This document shows, piece by piece, positions 25,570 through 33,524 of a stretch of DNA of 64,000 bases. Position 1 is the stretch's first letter. Every line of letters starts with the position of its first letter. This stretch comes from Flavipsychrobacter sp. (lineage in GTDB: Bacteria; Bacteroidota; Bacteroidia; Chitinophagales; Chitinophagaceae), in assembly GCA_031292525.1 (NCBI GenBank), contig JARLGY010000045.1, positions 248,001 to 312,000 of the forward strand, given 5' to 3'. Made by a program: the position numbers and the translations under genes. Under the pieces are notes generated by a model. That model did no database searches and was not told where the DNA came from. It was given only the letters and a program-made list of their open reading frames with translations.

Positions 25570-25796
25570 AGATATTTGTCTTTTGTCTTTGCTGGGTTGT
25601 TTCAAGTGTAAAAAAACGCTTACCATGTAAATAGAATGTTAGGTGTAAGTAACCTCTATGTTATCTTCATTTTTTAGTAAACGCTACTTGGGCAAAGCCA
25701 TTAATAATTTTAACAGTTAGTCATTTATTTTATAACATTTAAATATTCCATATCCTGCTATAAACAAATAAAAACAAAGCATAACCTGCCGCAACG

Positions 25797-25804
25797 TACT
25801 TTTG
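25797..25804 (+). promoter_or_regulatory. -7 box of the methyltransferase gene (TACTTTTG)
   Basis: Exact TAnnTTTG match, 16 bases before the ATG at 25821. Confidence 0.5.
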
Positions 25805-25820
25805 CGCATTCTTATTTTGT

Positions 25821-26564
25821 ATGGAACACGTAGATTGGTTTGAAAATTGGTTTGGGTCACCTTATTACAATCTCCTTTACCAAAACAGGGATGTTAAAGA
25901 AGCACAGGCCTTTGTAGAAACGCTACTTCAATACCTGCAACCACCTAAAAGCAGCCGTATGCTGGATATTGCCTGTGGCGAGGGACGCTATGCGATACAG
26001 CTGGCAGAGCACGGGCATGATGTGGTGGGCATAGACCTCTCGCACACAAGTATATTAAAAGCCAATAAGTTTGAGCGGGAAAATCTGCACTTCTATGTGC
26101 ACGATATGCGTATGCCCTTTTATATCAATTATTTCGATTACGCCTTTAACTTTTTCACCAGCTTCGGATATTTCGCCTCGCAGATAGACCATCTGAATGC
26201 CGCAAAATCGTTTGCTGCTGCATTGAAAAAAGATGGAATACTTGTAATGGACTACCTGAATAAAAAGTTTGTGCAATCGTGCATAAAGCCCGAAGACACC
26301 ATACAAAAAGGTGGTTGCACCTTTCATATCAAGAAAAGTATAGAGAACGGCCAGATACTGAAAGAAATATCATTTACTGATGCTGGGAACAAAGAACGGA
26401 TCTATACCGAGCATGTAGCCACCTTTACACTTGCTGATTTTATTGCTTTATTTAAAGAGGCTGGCCTCACACTCACTACCACATTCGGCGACTACGCTTT
26501 AAACAGCTATGACGAAAATTCTTCCCCTCGCATGATCATGCTCTTCAAAAAGGAAATGATATAA
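25821..26564 (+). CDS. Class I SAM-dependent methyltransferase
   Basis: A 247-residue cytoplasmic enzyme. Motif I is MLDIACGEGRYAIQLAEHG near 53-71, followed by DVVGIDLS with the acidic residue that contacts the SAM ribose, then the motif II region FYVHDMRMPF and YAFNFFTSFGYF. The C-terminal beta sheet reads HVATFTLADFIALFKEAGL. This is the Methyltransf_25/11 layout; the methyl acceptor cannot be inferred. It is a single-gene unit with its own -7 box and a bidirectional terminator. Confidence 0.88.
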   Translation: MEHVDWFENWFGSPYYNLLYQNRDVKEAQAFVETLLQYLQPPKSSRMLDIACGEGRYAIQLAEHGHDVVGIDLSHTSILKANKFERENLHFYVHDMRMPFYINYFDYAFNFFTSFGYFASQIDHLNAAKSFAAALKKDGILVMDYLNKKFVQSCIKPEDTIQKGGCTFHIKKSIENGQILKEISFTDAGNKERIYTEHVATFTLADFIALFKEAGLTLTTTFGDYALNSYDENSSPRMIMLFKKEMI

Positions 26565-26570
26565 ATAACA

Positions 26571-26593
26571 AACCCCGGCATATTACCGGGGTT
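26571..26593. terminator. Bidirectional terminator
   Basis: AACCCCGG (26571-26578) and CCGGGGTT (26586-26593) pair perfectly over 8 bp with a 7-base loop; T-rich on both sides. It lies between the converging methyltransferase and DUF4476 genes. Confidence 0.85.
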
Positions 26594-26625
26594 GAAGTTT
26601 TATTACAAGTTATTCCAAGCAAATT

Positions 26626-27510
26626 CTAATTCTGGCTGTTGATATAACTATCCAGTTCGTAGCGGTTATTGTTTTCAGTAAATTGGCTTTTTTCAAGATT
26701 TGGAAAATTCCCCTTGTCAGTTGTATGTGAGAACGCCCATTTGGCAAGTTCCAGTCTGCTTTCCTCAAATGTAAGCCATCCCATCATCGCCGCCAGTTGA
26801 TCTGTATTGAAGGATTTCTTCTTCAAAGCGGACTCCAAAACCTTCAATTTGTCTGTATCTGTTATTTTTTCTTTTACCTTTTGCTCTGTTTTTGATACAG
26901 CATCAGGTGTCATTGCTACATAATCTGCGGGTACGGGTGCATATGCTTTAGGTGCTGGTGCAGGGTGCGGATGCATCCGCTCAACGGCAACTGCACCACT
27001 TGGCTGGCTATTGTCACCATTACCCTGGTAGTTAGTTCCTTGATAGTTGCGATTACCATTATTACCATTACCATTGTTGCCGTTACTCTGCATATTATTT
27101 TCATATTGCAAACCATTATTCTCCGGCTGAGCACCCATTGGTGGCAAGTCTTGTATGCTCTTGTCCAGGTAACCAGTATTTATATCAAGAACAGCATCGG
27201 TTAGCTTATGCTTACGTACGCGTATACCGCCCTCATAAACTATTTGCCAATGCCTTTGCTCATTGTCGTTACGCTCAAATACTTTTACTCTTATCTTTAT
27301 ATAATGCCTACCCTTAGGCAAGTCGCCCACTGTTAAAGAACTTGCATTTTTAGAAAACCGGCGCCCATCAACCTCAATACTTATACGGCTGTTATCTCTT
27401 GTACTTATGCGCAGAGCACCCCGGTTATCCGGCATGTCATATCCTGGCTGGGCATTTGCAAAAGGCAATACACCTGCCATCACCAATACTACGAACAATA
27501 TTTTTTTCAT
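26626..27510 (-). CDS. Exported DUF4476 protein
   Basis: A 294-residue protein with a signal peptide (MKKILFVVLVMAGVLPFANA). An N-terminal beta domain (about 30-120) includes ISIEVDGRRFSKNASSLTVG and PKGRHYIKIRVKVFERN, like a PEGA-type sandwich. An Asn/Gly-rich linker (about 125-170) is followed by a DUF4476 domain at the C-terminus (KVLESALKKKSFNTDQLAAM, then SRLELAKWAFSHTTDK). DUF4476 occurs mainly in Bacteroidota and has no known activity. A second DUF4476 protein lies at 36803-37798. Confidence 0.83.
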   Translation of the reverse strand: MKKILFVVLVMAGVLPFANAQPGYDMPDNRGALRISTRDNSRISIEVDGRRFSKNASSLTVGDLPKGRHYIKIRVKVFERNDNEQRHWQIVYEGGIRVRKHKLTDAVLDINTGYLDKSIQDLPPMGAQPENNGLQYENNMQSNGNNGNGNNGNRNYQGTNYQGNGDNSQPSGAVAVERMHPHPAPAPKAYAPVPADYVAMTPDAVSKTEQKVKEKITDTDKLKVLESALKKKSFNTDQLAAMMGWLTFEESRLELAKWAFSHTTDKGNFPNLEKSQFTENNNRYELDSYINSQN

Positions 27511-27588
27511 GTATTTGTTTTGTATTTCTCTTTATTTACGACTCAAGAGCTATGCCAAAGTTTAACTGCTAAACAATACCATGCGTAT

Positions 27589-28329
27589 TTAACAAGCTAC
27601 TAACAGGGCACATAATATTCCTGCCGATACTCCTGCATTTAACGATTCGGCGCCTCCTTTACGGGGTATGGTTATCTTTTGCGTAGCAAGCTGCATCACC
27701 ACTTCTGATACACCTTTCGATTCATTACCAAGAACTAATATGCCATACAGCTGCTTAGGTAACTGATAAACATTGCTGCCATGCAGGGTTGCTGCCAACA
27801 CAGGCATATTCACTTCTTTAAAAAAAACAGGTAGTTCTGCCGTGTGTATCATTACGCGCAAATGGCTTCCCATAGCTGCCTGCACTACTTTAGAGTTATA
27901 AACATCAACACAACCTGGCGAACAAACAATATGCTTTACGCCAAACCAATCTGCTATACGTATGATAGTACCCATGTTACCCGGGTCTTGTATATCATCA
28001 AGTGCAAAGCACCATTCTTTTTCAGGGAGAGCCAGGGGAGTGCCAGGCATATGTACTACCAGTAGCACCTGATTAGGTGTTTGCAATGCAGAAATACTTG
28101 CAAGTGTCTGTTCATCTACAATGTGCACTGATGCTTCAGGGTGTTTATTGATGAGGGGTGCATGCGCATCTATCCAATGCTGCAAGCCAACTATCATTTC
28201 AATTTTTGTAGCTTCACTCAGCCACTCACGGGCTATCTTATCGCCTTCCGCAAGAAACACCTGGTATTCCTTGCGGTATTTTTGCTGCGTTAATGAACGA
28301 ATATATTTATTTTGCGCCTTGGACAACAT
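27589..28329 (-). CDS. TrmH/SpoU-family RNA 2'-O-methyltransferase
   Basis: A 246-residue SPOUT enzyme that probably methylates a ribose in rRNA (RlmB-like). The start MLSKAQNKYIRSL is the family-typical N-terminus; the frame extends to 28368 and 28374 but would overlap the tamL start, and a -7 box (28336-28343) sits inside that extension. Motif 1 is LDDIQDPGNMGTIIRIADWF, motif 2 LVLGNESKGVSEVV and motif 3 IPRKGGAESLNAGVSAGIL, which form the knotted SAM site. N-terminal residues 10-90 are the SpoU substrate-binding domain (FLAEGDKIAREWL). It could instead target tRNA. Confidence 0.9.
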   Translation of the reverse strand: MLSKAQNKYIRSLTQQKYRKEYQVFLAEGDKIAREWLSEATKIEMIVGLQHWIDAHAPLINKHPEASVHIVDEQTLASISALQTPNQVLLVVHMPGTPLALPEKEWCFALDDIQDPGNMGTIIRIADWFGVKHIVCSPGCVDVYNSKVVQAAMGSHLRVMIHTAELPVFFKEVNMPVLAATLHGSNVYQLPKQLYGILVLGNESKGVSEVVMQLATQKITIPRKGGAESLNAGVSAGILCALLVAC

Positions 28330-28335
28330 GCGGTA

Positions 28336-28343
28336 CAAAGCTA
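28336..28343 (-). promoter_or_regulatory. -7 box of the TrmH-like gene (TAGCTTTG)
   Basis: Exact TAnnTTTG match on minus, 6 bases before the ATG at 28329, predicting a leaderless mRNA and ruling out the longer start. Confidence 0.5.
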
Positions 28344-28366
28344 TGTAACTTGCGCTAACCTTAGAC

Positions 28367-30838
28367 ATGGGCATAAAGACTACAAAACATAAAAGCTACA
28401 TTTTATTCCTGTTTATAGGTATAATGTTGTTGGGCGCAAGTTGTAACACAACCCGACAGGTGCCTGAAGGGCAATACCTGCTCCGGAAAACGTCTATTGT
28501 TTTTAAGTCAAGCCATAAAATAAGCCGTAAAAGCGAAATAAAAGATAACCTTGCGCGCATACAAGCACAAAAACCTAACACTCGTTTCCTGGGTATAGTC
28601 CCATTAAAATTGCTGCTCTACAATTCAAGAAGAAAAAAATACCGCGACGATACTACCAATTTCCAGCTACGGTCTAAGACTGTGGAGAAACCCGTTATTT
28701 TTGATACCTCCATGCTGCGTCGCTCTGCTCAGGACATGAAAAGCTACATGTACAATCAGGGCTATTTTTATGCGCGTATTACTGATACGTTTAAGTATAA
28801 AAAGAGAAAAGCTTATGTCACCTTCAAGGTGATGCCGGGCAAAAATTACCTGGTAGACAAAGTAAACTATACGGCTGATGACAGCCTTGTAGCAAAAATT
28901 GCAAACAATGCAGCAGCTGAAACCGGGCTCAAAAGCAAGAAAGAATTTACAATGAGTATGCTGGAGGAGGAAAGATCGCGAATCACTACCCTGCTGCGCG
29001 ACCACGGCTACTACCGCTTTGCCCAGGACAATGTAACTTTCGTATTGGATACTGTTAATAAGGCCATGTTTCGCGATGTGGAAAATCCTTTCGAAGGCGC
29101 AGCAGACTTTATTAAACATCAGCAGGACAATAAAGACCCAACAGTTACCATAAATGTCGTTATTAGTATAACAGACGATAGTGCCGTCTATACCCGCTAC
29201 ACCGTAAAAAGTGTACGTGTATTTCCGGATTTTTTGAATAATGCAGACCTGCATAATACTGACGTGCTCATTCATAAACAGCAACACGATATAGATTTCT
29301 TCTATCACAAATACTACATCAATTCTAATGTTCTGTACCAGCATATGTACTTGTTACCTGGTAAAGAATATACCCAAAGCGATTATGACAAAACGATAAC
29401 CAAACTCAATGAATTAGGCATATTCCAGTACATACGCATTGTTTTCCACGAGGATACCGCTAATAATAACATGCTGAACTGTGTCATAGAAATGGACAGA
29501 ACCAAGAAGCATGATTTTTCACTTAACCTTGAAGTGAGCAACGGATCAACCTATACACTGGGGGTAAGTCCAAGTGTAAGTTATCGCGATAGGAATTTTG
29601 CCCACGGCGCCAATCTTTTTACTGCAACCATAAATTTTGGATTAGAAACAATTTATGATGACAACCTGGGCACGGGCTTTTTTAATGACTTTTACATTAT
29701 TACCCGCTATTACGGTTTCAACACCAGTCTCGATATTCCAAAATTCCTTGCACCTTTACCCGCAAGCCTTTTCAATAATAGCAGTCTGCCGCATACCATC
29801 TTTAGTTTTGGATATAATTTGATGGATAGGAATATTACCGGCATCACCACTAATATAGATTCATTACAGTCGGCTTCAGCCGATTATTTTACACTCATTA
29901 ATACCAGTGCAAGTTTTGCCTATAACTGGCACCAGTCGCAAACGGTAACGTGGTCATTGTCACCCGCTTTCATCAATATCATCAGGTTGCCCAGGGAGTC
30001 TGCAGCCTTCCAGAGAGAGCTTGATTCTAACGAGTTTTTAAAGAATACCTACAAACAAACATTTATAGAAGGTGAAAACCTCACATTCACATATTCAGAT
30101 CTTGAAAAGAAAAGAGGAAAGAATTATTCATTTGTAAAACTGGGAATAGAAGAATCCGGCGCTCTTTTATCCGCTGTAAACAGTTTGGGCACAGCGCTAA
30201 ACAATCTGTACAACATCAACTATTCTCAATACACCAAGTTCGATTTTGATACACGACACTACTTTACCTTTCCCAATTCCACAATTGCCGTACGTTTTGT
30301 GGGTGGTGTTGGTTTCCCGTACGGTCAGTCTCAAACTTTACCATATATTAAACAGTATTTTGTAGGTGGTCCTTATAGCCTCCGTGGCTGGCGCATACGC
30401 ACGCTGGGCCCAGGAAGTTATTATAATCCTGCCGATCAGAATAACATTAATGTCATTGACCGTACCGGGGATATAAAGCTGGAATGGAACGGTGAGTATC
30501 GGTTTTTCATTGCCAATATTGTGGCTGGTGCGGCTAAATTAAATGGTGCTTTATTTACAGACGCGGGTAATATATGGCTCACACATGCTGACCCTAGCTA
30601 CCCTGGTGGCGACTTTCAATTCAGCACTTTAGGCCAGGACATCGCTGCCGATATGGGAGCTGGGATACGTGTAGATATAGCCTCCTTCCTCACCTTGCGC
30701 ATGGATGTTGCAATGCCCATAAAGAAGCCTTATGTATTCACAAACGGTGGTTTCGTTTTCAATCAGATAGATTTTAATAACCCTACCTGGCGCGCAAATA
30801 ATATCATTTTCAACCTTTCAATAGGCTATCCTTTTTAG
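28367..30838 (+). CDS. tamL: TamL, lipoprotein TamA-type outer-membrane assembly factor
   Basis: An 823-residue Omp85-family protein. It begins with a lipoprotein signal (FLFIGIMLLGASC) and the TamL-typical NTTRQVPEGQYLLRK. POTRA domains follow to about 400 (for example MKSYMYNQGYFYARITDTFK), then a 16-strand barrel with the landmark VGGPYSLRGWRIRTLGPGSY near 667-686 and a final aromatic strand IIFNLSIGYPF. TamL is the Bacteroidota lipid-anchored version of TamA, which helps insert proteins in the outer membrane together with TamB. No tamB is in the window. Its start lies 37 bases from that of the divergent methyltransferase gene. BamA itself is a less likely reading because of the lipobox. 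Confidence 0.88.
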   Translation: MGIKTTKHKSYILFLFIGIMLLGASCNTTRQVPEGQYLLRKTSIVFKSSHKISRKSEIKDNLARIQAQKPNTRFLGIVPLKLLLYNSRRKKYRDDTTNFQLRSKTVEKPVIFDTSMLRRSAQDMKSYMYNQGYFYARITDTFKYKKRKAYVTFKVMPGKNYLVDKVNYTADDSLVAKIANNAAAETGLKSKKEFTMSMLEEERSRITTLLRDHGYYRFAQDNVTFVLDTVNKAMFRDVENPFEGAADFIKHQQDNKDPTVTINVVISITDDSAVYTRYTVKSVRVFPDFLNNADLHNTDVLIHKQQHDIDFFYHKYYINSNVLYQHMYLLPGKEYTQSDYDKTITKLNELGIFQYIRIVFHEDTANNNMLNCVIEMDRTKKHDFSLNLEVSNGSTYTLGVSPSVSYRDRNFAHGANLFTATINFGLETIYDDNLGTGFFNDFYIITRYYGFNTSLDIPKFLAPLPASLFNNSSLPHTIFSFGYNLMDRNITGITTNIDSLQSASADYFTLINTSASFAYNWHQSQTVTWSLSPAFINIIRLPRESAAFQRELDSNEFLKNTYKQTFIEGENLTFTYSDLEKKRGKNYSFVKLGIEESGALLSAVNSLGTALNNLYNINYSQYTKFDFDTRHYFTFPNSTIAVRFVGGVGFPYGQSQTLPYIKQYFVGGPYSLRGWRIRTLGPGSYYNPADQNNINVIDRTGDIKLEWNGEYRFFIANIVAGAAKLNGALFTDAGNIWLTHADPSYPGGDFQFSTLGQDIAADMGAGIRVDIASFLTLRMDVAMPIKKPYVFTNGGFVFNQIDFNNPTWRANNIIFNLSIGYPF

Positions 30839-30900
30839 GTATCCTGCCCTATTTTATAAAAACACCTTTTATTCTTGGTTTCAAAATCAATCAAAAGGCT

Positions 30901-30908
30901 TAACTTTG
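30901..30908 (+). promoter_or_regulatory. -7 box of nusB (TAACTTTG)
   Basis: Exact TAnnTTTG match, 27 bases before the nusB ATG at 30936. Confidence 0.5.
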
Positions 30909-30935
30909 CCGCCGCTAAATACGTTCTTAATTATT

Positions 30936-31877
30936 ATGATAAGTCGCAGGAATATCCGGGTGAAGGTGATGCAAACGCTATATACTATTGCAAGCACAGA
31001 GCACACGGAGGTAGCTGAAAGCAAACGCGCCGGCGCCGCAATACTGAACGAAAAGTTGGCGCGTGCCCTCGACCTGTTCATTATCTCCATCCTTTATACT
31101 GTGCGTGCCGCACAATATGCCGAGGCTGATGCTTTACATAGGGCATCAAAATATCTGGTTACAGATGCTGACAAAAATGTAAATACTAAAATTGCCGGTA
31201 ACGAATTTTTATGGCAGACACTGGAAAATCAAACTTTTGCCGAAAAAGCTAAAGATCTGAAAATACAGCACTTTGTGCATGACGACCAGGTGAAGAAGAT
31301 ATACCTGCAACTTGTAAAAAGCAACGAATATCAGGAATATATTAGCACCCAAAGCAGGACTCCTAAAGAAGAAAAAGCTATAATAAAATTTATCTGGGAA
31401 CAGCTTATTCGCGATAGCGAAGATGTACAGGAGTATTTTTACGATGAATTGCAGGGATGGGAAGACGATAAAGAGATGATCTTCATGCTGATGGACAACT
31501 TCTTTAAAAGCAGCGCGAAGGTTAACTTCCTGAACTTGGTAAGCAGCGAAAAAAAGGAATATGCTGTAAGCCTGATGAATACCGTGCTGGAGAAAGAAGA
31601 ATATTGTACCACCCTTATACAACCCAGGCTCAATAACTGGGATGCTGAGCGCATTGCAATAATAGATATGATATTGCTGCGTATGGGAGTTTGTGAGCTA
31701 CTGTTCTTCCCCACTATACCAACCAAGGTTACAATCAATGAATATATAGAAGTTGCCAAAATGTATAGTACCCCTCAAAGCGGTCAATTTGTTAATGGCG
31801 TTTTAGACCATATACTTAAAGACCTGGAAAAGGAGAAACAAATAAATAAAGAAGCCCGCGGCACCAAAAACAGCTAA
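30936..31877 (+). CDS. nusB: Transcription antitermination factor NusB (long form)
   Basis: A 313-residue NusB starting MISRRNIRVKVMQTLYTI, the canonical N-terminus of the family. The NusB fold lies in the C-terminal part, with TTLIQPRLNNWDAERIAIID, LLRMGVCELLF, IPTKVTINEYIEVAKMY and FVNGVLDHILKDL. Bacterial NusB is often about 140-150 residues; this form has a 150-residue helical insert, as in other Bacteroidota. NusB joins S10 (NusE) at boxA of rRNA transcripts to prevent early termination. A -7 box upstream suggests its own promoter, with the DUF1573 gene 128 bases downstream. Confidence 0.95.
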   Translation: MISRRNIRVKVMQTLYTIASTEHTEVAESKRAGAAILNEKLARALDLFIISILYTVRAAQYAEADALHRASKYLVTDADKNVNTKIAGNEFLWQTLENQTFAEKAKDLKIQHFVHDDQVKKIYLQLVKSNEYQEYISTQSRTPKEEKAIIKFIWEQLIRDSEDVQEYFYDELQGWEDDKEMIFMLMDNFFKSSAKVNFLNLVSSEKKEYAVSLMNTVLEKEEYCTTLIQPRLNNWDAERIAIIDMILLRMGVCELLFFPTIPTKVTINEYIEVAKMYSTPQSGQFVNGVLDHILKDLEKEKQINKEARGTKNS

Positions 31878-31982
31878 GGGATATCCTCAGTTAAAGCAAA
31901 TAAATAGTACCGGGATATTTTAATTATGTGATAGCTATTGTAACCCGCCATACCGATTTATTTTGTTGTCGTTCCTATATCT

Positions 31983-31990
31983 TAACTTTG
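31983..31990 (+). promoter_or_regulatory. -7 box of the DUF1573 gene (TAACTTTG)
   Basis: Exact TAnnTTTG match 14 bases before the ATG at 32005, with TTTTG at 31961-31965 suitably placed as a -33 element. Confidence 0.6.
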
Positions 31991-32004
31991 ACAATAATTT
32001 TTTT

Positions 32005-32508
32005 ATGAAGCAGTTATTATACGTTAGCCTGTTACTTTCACTGGCTGCATGCAACCAGTCTGGCACAGGAACAAAAAGCACTACCGATAGCGGCATGCTA
32101 AGCACCTCACTGATATCTAATCCACGTTCAGCAAACGGGATAGATTCGGCAAAAGCCAACAGGATGCCATCCATGTCTTTTAAAGATACCCTGCACAACT
32201 TCAATACCATACAGGAAGGCGAGCAAGTGATGCACGATTTTGAATTTGTAAACAACGGCAAAAGCCCACTCATAATCAGTAGCGCTACAGGCTCTTGTGG
32301 CTGCACCATAGCAGAATACCCACGCGATCCCATACTTGCAGGCAAGGGTGGTACCATAAAGGTATTATTCAACTCCTCTGGCAAGTTTGGCCACCAGGAA
32401 AAGTCAGTAACCATTGCTACAAACACAGTACGTGGTATTTATATGCTGTATATACAGGGCGATGTGATTGGCACAAAAGAAAATAGTCCTAATGCTAAAC
32501 CTCAATAA
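32005..32508 (+). CDS. DUF1573 lipoprotein
   Basis: A 167-residue exported protein. Start MKQLLYVSLLLSLAAC has a lipobox ending in LAAC; an upstream in-frame TTG at 31963 is rejected. The mature part is an Ig-like beta sandwich of the DUF1573 type: KDTLHNFNTIQEGEQVMHDF, then FVNNGKSPLIIS, the family signature SATGSCGCTIAEYP, and GGTIKVLFNSSGKFG. Its biochemical role is unknown. It precedes yajC and coaE by 33 bases, so all three may share an mRNA. Confidence 0.88.
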   Translation: MKQLLYVSLLLSLAACNQSGTGTKSTTDSGMLSTSLISNPRSANGIDSAKANRMPSMSFKDTLHNFNTIQEGEQVMHDFEFVNNGKSPLIISSATGSCGCTIAEYPRDPILAGKGGTIKVLFNSSGKFGHQEKSVTIATNTVRGIYMLYIQGDVIGTKENSPNAKPQ

Positions 32509-32541
32509 AACAATATATTTTCATCTCAATAATCAATAATA

Positions 32542-32910
32542 ATGCAAGCAAATTTCGCAACAATTTTATTACAGGCAGCCCCCCAGGCAGGTGGCGGTAT
32601 GATGCCACTTTTCCTGATGGGCGGTATGTTCATCGTAATGTATTTCTTCATGATACGCCCACAGGCAAAAAAAGCTAAAGACCAGAAAGCTTTTGCAGAC
32701 AGCATTGCTGTCGACGAGCAGGTGGTTACAACTTCCGGTATCCATGGCCGTATCAACCGTATTAACGATGATGGCACTTTGCAGCTGGATATTGCACGTG
32801 GCACCTTTGTTACTATCGAACGCTCTGCAGTATCTATGGAAATGACGGCTGCTTTCCGTAAAAAGAAAGAAACAGCTGCTACCACAACTACCGCTACTGT
32901 AACTAAATAA
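32542..32910 (+). CDS. yajC: Preprotein translocase subunit YajC
   Basis: A 122-residue single-pass membrane protein. One helix (about 21-38, PLFLMGGMFIVMYFFMI) is followed by the family marker RPQAKKAKDQKAF and the DEQVVTTSGIHGRINRINDD beta domain. YajC binds SecDF and the Sec translocon; it is not essential in E. coli. The Thr-rich end (ETAATTTTATVTK) is low complexity. It lies 11 bases before coaE, so the two are very likely cotranscribed. Confidence 0.95.
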   Translation: MQANFATILLQAAPQAGGGMMPLFLMGGMFIVMYFFMIRPQAKKAKDQKAFADSIAVDEQVVTTSGIHGRINRINDDGTLQLDIARGTFVTIERSAVSMEMTAAFRKKKETAATTTTATVTK

Positions 32911-32921
32911 TTATTCTCACA

Positions 32922-33524
32922 ATGCTTAAAGTAGGTATTACCGGCGGCATTGGATCAGGCAAGTCAATTGTATGCCAGGTGTTCTCAACACTTGGCATAC
33001 CTGTTTTCAGGGCAGACGATGCCGCACGCTACCTGCTTGAAACAAACCCGGACGTAATAACAAAAGTAAAAGCGCTTCTGGGTGATAATATCTATATAAA
33101 TGCACTCCCAGATCGTGCTGCTATAGCTGCTATAGTTTTCAAGGATCCTTCTAAGCTCACGCAGCTTAATGCTATCCTACACCCTGCCACAATAGCATAC
33201 GGTAATCAGTGGATGGAAACACAGCATGCACCGTATGTGATGAAGGAAGCTGCTATTTTCTTTGAAAGCGGCAGTTATAAAGACATGGATGTGATGGTAG
33301 GCGTATATGCCCCGCAGGAGCTGCGCATCCACCGCGCCATGCAGCGCCCTGGCGCTACCCTTCCCGATGTTTTAAACCGCATCAGCCAGCAGATGGATGA
33401 AGACGAAAAAATGAAACGCTGTGACCATGTCATCATCAATGATGATAACACTGCCGTACTGCCTCAGATACTAGCCATACACGAAATATTATTGCGGCAA
33501 GCAACCATTAATTCACATCATTAG
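32922..33524 (+). CDS. coaE: Dephospho-CoA kinase
   Basis: A 200-residue kinase for the last step of CoA synthesis (ATP + dephospho-CoA to CoA). The P-loop is GITGGIGSGKS at 5-15, followed by FRADDAARYLLE, ILHPATIAYGNQWM and the lid region RPGATLPDVLNRISQQMDED. Normal length and domain order. Its last 17 bases overlap the converging peptidase gene. Confidence 0.96.
   Translation: MLKVGITGGIGSGKSIVCQVFSTLGIPVFRADDAARYLLETNPDVITKVKALLGDNIYINALPDRAAIAAIVFKDPSKLTQLNAILHPATIAYGNQWMETQHAPYVMKEAAIFFESGSYKDMDVMVGVYAPQELRIHRAMQRPGATLPDVLNRISQQMDEDEKMKRCDHVIINDDNTAVLPQILAIHEILLRQATINSHH

Noticed and set aside
28667-29344. Minus-strand frame of 225 codons in tamL
   Set aside because: Shadow of the tamL POTRA region; Ile/Val-rich with no signal or motif.
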